DNA of 10,576 nt, taken from Anaerolineales bacterium UBA5069 (GTDB taxonomy: Bacteria; Chloroflexota; Anaerolineae; Caldilineales; Caldilineaceae). Position numbers and translations under genes: made by a program. Under the pieces are notes generated by a model, which did no database searches, had not been told where the DNA came from, and was given only the letters and a program-made list of their open reading frames with translations. This document shows positions 6,047-10,576 of the stretch, one piece after another. The DNA is taken from positions 4,205 through 14,780 of the forward strand of contig DIAV01000240.1 of NCBI GenBank assembly GCA_002415895.1. The letters are read 5' to 3'. The stretch's first letter is position 1, and every line of letters starts with the position of its first letter.

Positions 6047-7186
6047 ATGAAGATGGTTTCCGTGGTTGGGGCTCGCCCCGAATTCATACAGGCAACGCCC
6101 GTGAGCAAGGCGCTGCGCGCCGCGGGCGTCCACGAAGTCATGGTGCATACCGGCCAGCACTATGACTATGCGATGTCGGGCGCATTCTTTGCAGACCTCG
6201 GCACGCCCGCACCTGACTACAACCTTGAGGTTGGGTCGGGCGCACAGGGCAAGCAAACCGGCGAAATTCTGGCGCGCATTGAAGAAGTGCTCATTACGGA
6301 AAAGCCCGAAGTCGTGATTGTGCGCGGCGACACCAACTCCACCATTGCGGGTGCATTGACAGCGGCCAAGCTGAACATTCCCATTGCCCACGTGGAGGCG
6401 GGCGAGCGCTCCTTTGACCGCCGTATGCCTGAGGAGATCAACCGCGTGGTGGCCGACGCACTGGCGGCGCAGCTCTTCTGCGTGAGCCGCACAGCGCTGC
6501 GCCAGTTGGCCAACGAAGGCATCACACAGGGTGCGCATTGGGTGGGCGACGTGCTCTATGACGCCATGCTGCAGAACCTGCCCGTGGCGCGCACACGCTC
6601 GACAATTGTGGCAGACCTGGGCCTGCGCCCCGGCGGCTACAGCCTGGTGACCATTCACCGCGCGGCGAACACAGACAATCCGGCGCGTCTTGCTGCGCTG
6701 GTCACTGCGCTGAGCGCAATTGACGAGGACATTGTCCTGCCGCTGCACCCGCGCACGCGCGCCGCGCTGCTGCGCGACGGCCTGGAATTCGGCGGGCGCG
6801 TGCGTACGATTGCACCAGCCGGCTACTTCGACATGACGCAGCTTGAAGAGAACGCCCGCCTCATTGCCACCGATTCCGGCGGCGTGCAGCGCGAGGCCTA
6901 CTTCCTGAGCAAGCCCTGCCTCACCCTGCGCGATGAGACAGAGTGGAGCGAGACAGTCACCGCCGGGTGGAACAAATTGGTGGGCGTTGCGCCAGATGTG
7001 ATCGCCGACGCATGGTTCAACTTCTCACCGCCTGCCCAGCAGCCGCCCCTCTTTGGCGACGGCAGGGCCGCCGAAAAGATTGCCTGGATTTTGCGCGAGT
7101 TCGCAGTCGAACAACTCAATGAGGATGCACGCAACGCACGGGCTGCCTACACGGCAGGGCCTGTACACACAGAGGTGAGCGCATGA
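6047..7186 (+). CDS. wecB: Non-hydrolysing UDP-N-acetylglucosamine 2-epimerase family (WecB/WbpI-like)
   Basis: This 379-residue, full-length GT-B-fold epimerase has the opening motif VVGARPEFIQATPV, then HTGQHYD, RGDTNST (D95), HVEAGERSF (E117) and RRMPEEINR (E129/E130). TIHR contains H204, and the nucleotide-binding TDSGGVQRE occupies 275-283. D95 and E117 fall at the same numbers as catalytic residues reported for E. coli WecB. WecB converts UDP-GlcNAc to UDP-ManNAc. WbpI/WlbD epimerise UDP-GlcNAc3NAcA to UDP-ManNAc3NAcA. The segment DETEWSETVTAGWNKLVG looks closer to the WbpI/archaeal type than to E. coli WecB. With the 3-dehydrogenase, aminotransferase and 3-N-acetyltransferase in the same cluster, I favour a 2,3-diacetamido sugar substrate, so the symbol wecB is family-level only. 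The start is nine bases after the previous stop; ATG 6053 is an alternative. It overlaps the next gene by 4 nt. Confidence 0.92.
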   Translation: MKMVSVVGARPEFIQATPVSKALRAAGVHEVMVHTGQHYDYAMSGAFFADLGTPAPDYNLEVGSGAQGKQTGEILARIEEVLITEKPEVVIVRGDTNSTIAGALTAAKLNIPIAHVEAGERSFDRRMPEEINRVVADALAAQLFCVSRTALRQLANEGITQGAHWVGDVLYDAMLQNLPVARTRSTIVADLGLRPGGYSLVTIHRAANTDNPARLAALVTALSAIDEDIVLPLHPRTRAALLRDGLEFGGRVRTIAPAGYFDMTQLEENARLIATDSGGVQREAYFLSKPCLTLRDETEWSETVTAGWNKLVGVAPDVIADAWFNFSPPAQQPPLFGDGRAAEKIAWILREFAVEQLNEDARNARAAYTAGPVHTEVSA

Positions 7187-8535
7187 GAGTGGGCATTATT
7201 GGCGGCGGCATCCTGGGCGCAACCCTGGGCTACGCATTGACGCGCAGTGGCGCGCACGTGGACATCTACGAGGCAGGGCCTGAACTGGGCGGCCTTGCGG
7301 GTCCCCTCACGCTTGCCGACGGCACGCTCATTGACCGCTATTACCACGCCATTCTCTCCAGCGATTCCAATCTGGTTGATCTCTGTACGGAGCTTGGGCT
7401 GGCTGATCAAATGCGTTTCAAGCCCACGCGCATGGGCTTTTATGATAACGGCGCGATTTACCCCATGACGAGCACGCTGGAGCTGCTGCGCTTCCCGCTG
7501 CTCACGTGGACCGACCGCGTGCGCCTGGGGCAGACGGTGCTCGGCGCAATGATGGTGCGCGATTGGCGCAGCCTTGACGAAGTGAGCGTGGAGAAGTGGC
7601 TGGTGGCCCGCGGCGGCCGCCATGCCTACGAAACACTCTGGAAGCCCATGCTCAAGGCCAAGTTTGATGGCGGCTTTGATCAGGTGCCCGCCACGTGGAT
7701 TTGGTCCCGTATTGTGCGTATCAAGTCCACGCGCAGCGGCGCAGCGCAAAAAGAAGAAGCCGGCCACATCATTGGCGGCTACATTACGCTGCTGGAGGCC
7801 ATGGCCACGTATATTGAAGCGTCCGGCGGCCACATCCACCTGCGCACGCCCGTACAGGAGATTGTTGTGGAGCAGGGCGCCGCGCGTGCGCTGCGCCTGG
7901 CTAATGGCACGGTGCCGTATGACGCCATTATTGCCACGGTGCAAACGCCACTGCTGAGCCGCCTGCTCCCCAGCGCACCCGCGACCTATCGCACGCAGCT
8001 TGAGGCGCAGGAGTACCTGGGCATCATCTGCCCGGTGGCCGTCCTCAACCAGCCCCTCACCGGCTACTGGACGCTCAACATTACCGATGACACAGTCCCC
8101 TTCACGGGCGTCATCGAAACAACAGCTTATATTGACCCGGCCTACACGGGCGGTCATCACCTTGTCTATTTGCCCAAATACACCGCACCGGGCAGTGAGT
8201 GGCAGAAGAAGAGCGACGACGAAATTCGCACAATCTGGGTGGACGCGCTCAAGCGCATGTTCCCCGACTTTGACCCGGCAACGATTGTGGAGATGCCGAT
8301 TGGCCGTCATCGCTTTGTCGAGCCGCTGCATCCGCTGGGCGGGCTGGCGCAGATTCCCGCTGTGGAATCGCCCATTGATGGGCTCTACGTGGCAACCACG
8401 GCACAGATTTATCCGGCATTGACCAATGGCGAATCGGTCACGCGTCACGCGCAGGCTGTGGCGGCGCAGGTGCTGGCACGCAACACGGCCACTCCCGAAC
8501 ATGCACAGAGTGAGCCGGTTCCAGTGATCGCATAG
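7183..8535 (+). CDS. FAD-dependent oxidoreductase, amine-oxidase/protoporphyrinogen-oxidase-like fold, substrate unknown
   Basis: This 450-residue flavoprotein begins with a dinucleotide-binding fold: GIIGGGILG with the GxGxxG glycines at 7, 9 and 12, and E30 at the end of strand 2 to hold the ribose. ELGGLAG at 34-40 completes the amine-oxidase-type FAD signature. DRYYHAI at 51-57 and the C-terminal segment around 399-430 (DGLYVATTAQIYP) are typical of this superfamily, the latter contacting FAD. There is no signal peptide or transmembrane helix, so it should be cytoplasmic. Members of this group appear in polysaccharide clusters as NAD(P)/FAD-dependent oxidoreductases, mostly without a known reaction. 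Oxidation, reduction or desaturation of a nucleotide- or polyprenyl-linked sugar is conceivable but unproven. The HIGGN-type motif of UDP-galactopyranose mutase is not present. It overlaps the epimerase by 4 nt (AGAGGTG just upstream of its ATG) and is the last gene before the structured gap. Confidence 0.85.
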   Translation: MRVGIIGGGILGATLGYALTRSGAHVDIYEAGPELGGLAGPLTLADGTLIDRYYHAILSSDSNLVDLCTELGLADQMRFKPTRMGFYDNGAIYPMTSTLELLRFPLLTWTDRVRLGQTVLGAMMVRDWRSLDEVSVEKWLVARGGRHAYETLWKPMLKAKFDGGFDQVPATWIWSRIVRIKSTRSGAAQKEEAGHIIGGYITLLEAMATYIEASGGHIHLRTPVQEIVVEQGAARALRLANGTVPYDAIIATVQTPLLSRLLPSAPATYRTQLEAQEYLGIICPVAVLNQPLTGYWTLNITDDTVPFTGVIETTAYIDPAYTGGHHLVYLPKYTAPGSEWQKKSDDEIRTIWVDALKRMFPDFDPATIVEMPIGRHRFVEPLHPLGGLAQIPAVESPIDGLYVATTAQIYPALTNGESVTRHAQAVAAQVLARNTATPEHAQSEPVPVIA

Positions 8536-8536
8536 A

Positions 8537-8562
8537 ACGTGCGGTCCACAACAAGCGCACGT
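8537..8562 (+). terminator. Perfect 7-bp hairpin right after the oxidoreductase stop (possible weak terminator or processing hairpin)
   Basis: ACGTGCG at 8537-8543 is perfectly complementary to CGCACGT at 8556-8562, with a 12-base loop. It starts one base after the TAG. The following bases are GGAAAGATGG, so there is no U-tract and a canonical intrinsic terminator is not supported. It may cap or stabilise the upstream message. Confidence 0.4.
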
Positions 8563-8577
8563 GGAAAGATGGTAACG

Positions 8578-8659
8578 CGGCTGCCGGATTGGCAGGCCAC
8601 CCAAAACCAGTTGGCAATGCAGCCGGCGCAACCCTAGAGCCGGCGGTTTCAATCCGCCG
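8578..8659 (+). repeat. Nested inverted repeats in the 146-nt leader, including a REP-like palindrome
   Basis: Several complementary segments lie in the region before the last gene. CGGCTGC (8578-8584) pairs with GCAGCCG (8619-8625). CTGCC (8581-8585) pairs alternatively with GGCAG (8591-8595). CGGCGG (8641-8646) pairs with CCGCCG (8654-8659) around a TTTCAAT loop. AGCCGGCG occurs twice in direct orientation (8621-8628 and 8638-8645). The first two helices share bases and are mutually exclusive. The third resembles the short GC-rich palindromes with a TTGAAA-like loop that recur between genes in some bacterial genomes. I could not match the region to a known riboswitch class. No promoter boxes are convincing. 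Confidence 0.55.
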
Positions 8660-8681
8660 CCCCGAAAAGACGGAACGAACA

Positions 8682-10565
8682 ATGATGATTCATGGCCAAC
8701 CACAACCGCACTTCACACTCGAGCCCAGCATCGAGCCTGCCTTTGAGGCCAAGCCCGCGCCGCAGCGTCGCGTGCTCTGGATCACGCTGAGCATTGTTGC
8801 CCTGGCGCTGCTGGGCGTGCTGGTCTTCTACAACCTGACAGCGTGGCCCGTCACCTGGTTTGACGAAGGATCGCACCTGCACGTGCCCAAGACGCTCGTC
8901 ACCGAGGGCGTCTATGCCGACAAGAGCAGCGACGGCTACCGCTACTACGGCCCCACGCTGGGCGTTGGCCCCACGGTGATGCTGCCGATTGCCGCCGCCT
9001 TCGAGGTGGCCGGAATCGGCTTGCAGCAGGCGCGGCTGGTCATGGGTATCTACCTGTTGCTGGCGCTGGCGGCCTTCTACGTCCTGGCGCGCCGCTTGGG
9101 CGGCTTGCGCTTTGCCCTGATTGCCGTGGCGCTGCTCGTCACCATGCGTGGCGCCAGCACCCTGGAATATGGCCGTCAGGTGCTGGGCGAGGTGCCGGCG
9201 CTCTTCTACATGGCAGCGGGGCTGGCCGTCTGGTTTGGCGGCAAGGGGCGTGATTCATGGTGGCGGCTGATTGGTGCGGGGCTGCTGCTGGGCCTCTCCA
9301 TCGTCACCAAAAGCCAGAATCTGCTGGTGATTGCGCCCGCCCTCCTGATTGGCTGGGTGGCCAACCTCATCTGGTATCGCTCTGTGCCGCAGCGTTTCTT
9401 CCTGGTCACAGGAATTGTCACGGCAGGCGTTGTCGCGCTCTGGCAGGGCTATCAGGTGCTCTATCTGGGTCCCTCCACCTGGCAGGAAAACCTGACACTG
9501 CTCCAGACAGCGGCCTCGGGTGCAGCGTTTGTCTTCTCAACCGACCTCATGCTGCGCAGCCTGGGCGAGCTTCTCAGCCTGAAGGTCTTTCTCTTCATGC
9601 TGCCGATTTTTCTCGCCTACGGTGTGCTGCTGGCGCTGCCCCGCTCGCGCCGCGGCGTTATGTGGGGCGTTATTCTGCTGCTGGTGGGCGTGAATCTGGT
9701 GTGGTATGTTACGGCCTCGATTGGCTGGATCCGCTATGCGTTTCCCGGGCTGGCGCTGACAACACTCTTTGCTGCCGCACTTTTTGATGATCTCTTTGGC
9801 TCCATCTTCTGGGAGTGGCGGGCGTGGGGCCGCGAAATTCGTTCCGGCATCACCCCCGAGTTTCCCGTCTATTTGGCGCTGGTGGGAACGGTGGTGCTGG
9901 CCGCGCTGGTGCTTGCGCCGCTGAGTGTTACGGCAAAGGCGATTGCCGCGCCGCCCGCCAACGCATCCGGCGCAATGGCGGCATGGATGGATGCCAACGT
10001 GCCGCAGGATGCACTGGTTGAGACGTGGGAGCCTGAAATGGGCTTCCTCACCGATCACAACTACCACTTCCCGCCGGCGGGCTTGCTCGACACCGGCATC
10101 GGCTTTGTCTGGCGTGAGGGTGCTGCCCCGGCCGACACCTATCAGTTTGTGCAGGAGAACAGGCCGCCCTACGTCCTTGTTGGCCCCTTTGCCAAATGGG
10201 TGCTTCTTTATGATGACGCGCTGAAGGCAGAGGACTATGGGCTTCTCCATTCCGTAGGCGGCTACGACCTCTACGCGGCGGGCGCGCCCGCGGGTGCGCA
10301 GCCGCAACCTGATCCCGAGCCGCAAGCGCAGCCTGCGCCGGCCGTCGTGCCTGCCGAGACGCCGGCACTGGCCCCCACGTCAACGCTCGCACCCACGCTG
10401 ACGCCCACGGCCACCCGCACACTTGCACCCGCACAACCGCCGACAGTGGCCCCAGCAGAGTCAGCGCCAGCGGAGATTGCCCCAACCGAAGTCTTGTCTG
10501 CGACGCCTGCCACACCGCCCACAACAGAATCGCAATTACAGCTGGATCCAAGCCTGAGAGAGTGA
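8682..10565 (+). CDS. GT39-like (GT-C, PMT/ArnT type) integral membrane glycosyltransferase with Pro/Thr/Ala-rich C-terminal tail
   Basis: From ATG 8682 the protein has 627 residues. A cytoplasmic leader (1-30) precedes the first helix (about 31-50). TWFDEGSHLH with D61-E62 follows in the first external loop, which is the catalytic Asp-Glu position of PMT/ArnT-type enzymes. YYGPTLGVGPTV follows, then about ten hydrophobic segments to about 430 and a soluble domain to about 530. The last 90 or so residues are a low-complexity Pro/Ala/Thr/Glu tail with TPT and APT units. GT39 enzymes use polyprenyl-phosphate sugars and work on the outer face of the membrane. The GT2 and SMR-like proteins upstream could supply and flip such a donor. 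Start: GGAA at 8672-8675 lies six bases before ATG 8682; ATG 8685 is next. An in-frame TTG at 8589 would add 31 residues, but it runs through the inverted repeats and lacks a good ribosome binding site, so I reject it. The stop is at 10563-10565; the last 11 bases of the window hold nothing recognisable. Confidence 0.86.
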   Translation: MMIHGQPQPHFTLEPSIEPAFEAKPAPQRRVLWITLSIVALALLGVLVFYNLTAWPVTWFDEGSHLHVPKTLVTEGVYADKSSDGYRYYGPTLGVGPTVMLPIAAAFEVAGIGLQQARLVMGIYLLLALAAFYVLARRLGGLRFALIAVALLVTMRGASTLEYGRQVLGEVPALFYMAAGLAVWFGGKGRDSWWRLIGAGLLLGLSIVTKSQNLLVIAPALLIGWVANLIWYRSVPQRFFLVTGIVTAGVVALWQGYQVLYLGPSTWQENLTLLQTAASGAAFVFSTDLMLRSLGELLSLKVFLFMLPIFLAYGVLLALPRSRRGVMWGVILLLVGVNLVWYVTASIGWIRYAFPGLALTTLFAAALFDDLFGSIFWEWRAWGREIRSGITPEFPVYLALVGTVVLAALVLAPLSVTAKAIAAPPANASGAMAAWMDANVPQDALVETWEPEMGFLTDHNYHFPPAGLLDTGIGFVWREGAAPADTYQFVQENRPPYVLVGPFAKWVLLYDDALKAEDYGLLHSVGGYDLYAAGAPAGAQPQPDPEPQAQPAPAVVPAETPALAPTSTLAPTLTPTATRTLAPAQPPTVAPAESAPAEIAPTEVLSATPATPPTTESQLQLDPSLRE

Positions 10566-10576
10566 CGCAATCATCA

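Noticed and set aside
7183..8535. UDP-galactopyranose mutase as the identity of the FAD protein
   Set aside because: The FAD fold and context fit loosely, but the HIGGN-type motif expected after the ribose-binding acid is absent (ELGGLAG instead).
8537..8562. A canonical rho-independent terminator after the oxidoreductase gene
   Set aside because: The stem is perfect, but no T-run follows it. It is kept only as a possible weak or processing hairpin.
8589..8681. TTG at 8589 as the start of the GT39-like gene
   Set aside because: It sits in the loop of a hairpin, lacks a good ribosome binding site, and the added 31 residues run through the inverted repeats. ATG 8682 with GGAA six bases upstream is preferred, though not proven.
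7147..8703. A 518-codon open frame on the minus strand opposite the FAD oxidoreductase
   Set aside because: The + strand protein has convincing FAD motifs. The antisense product is His/Arg/Cys-rich with no domain.

Overview
The window is a run of nine protein-coding genes, all on the + strand and tightly packed. It encodes sugar-nucleotide and cell-surface polysaccharide (O-antigen, exopolysaccharide or glycolipid) biosynthesis. The DNA is GC-rich. Four gene junctions are ATGA overlaps and two more have gaps of 2 and 9 nt, which indicates operonic transcription with translational coupling. I saw no tRNA, rRNA, CRISPR array, transposase or phage gene. The source looks like an environmental GC-rich bacterium. 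I lean towards Chloroflexota (Anaerolineae-like) because of the Pro/Thr-Pro/Ala tail on the last protein, the short simple-repeat and REP-like inverted repeats between genes, and the style of the polysaccharide genes. This is inference, and nothing here fixes the taxonomy.

Layout. Bases 1-101 hold an octamer-based inverted repeat. Bases 102-1802 encode a Wzy/O-antigen-ligase-like membrane protein with a C-terminal TPR region. Bases 1799-2419 (hexapeptide-repeat acetyltransferase with a zinc ribbon) and 2416-3537 (DegT/DnrJ/EryC1 aminotransferase) overlap by 4 nt in series. A 123-nt gap follows. Bases 3661-4707 (Gfo/Idh/MocA sugar-nucleotide dehydrogenase) are preceded by a strong AAGGAG site. 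Bases 4710-5531 (GT2 glycosyltransferase), 5528-6037 (SMR/EamA-like small membrane transporter), 6047-7186 (non-hydrolysing UDP-HexNAc 2-epimerase) and 7183-8535 (FAD-dependent oxidoreductase) then follow almost without gaps. A 146-nt structured intergenic region leads to 8682-10565, a GT39-like GT-C glycosyltransferase with a long low-complexity tail.

How the genes fit together. The dehydrogenase (oxidation at C3), aminotransferase (3-amino), acetyltransferase (3-NAc) and 2-epimerase together form the core of a UDP-2,3-diacetamido-2,3-dideoxy-hexose(uronic acid) pathway, as in WbpB/E/D/I of Pseudomonas or the Wlb set of Bordetella. The UDP-GlcNAc 6-dehydrogenase (WbpA) that supplies the uronic acid is not in the window. 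The dehydrogenase also reminds me more of the GnnA type, which acts on UDP-GlcNAc directly. The final sugar could therefore be a uronic acid (ManNAc3NAcA-like) or a neutral diacetamido sugar. The GT2, the SMR-like protein and the GT39 enzyme resemble a second module of the ArnC/ArnE/ArnT kind: make a polyprenyl-phosphate sugar, flip it, and transfer it outside the cell. The Wzy-like protein would polymerise or ligate the glycan. The FAD oxidoreductase has no assignable substrate and is the least explained gene.
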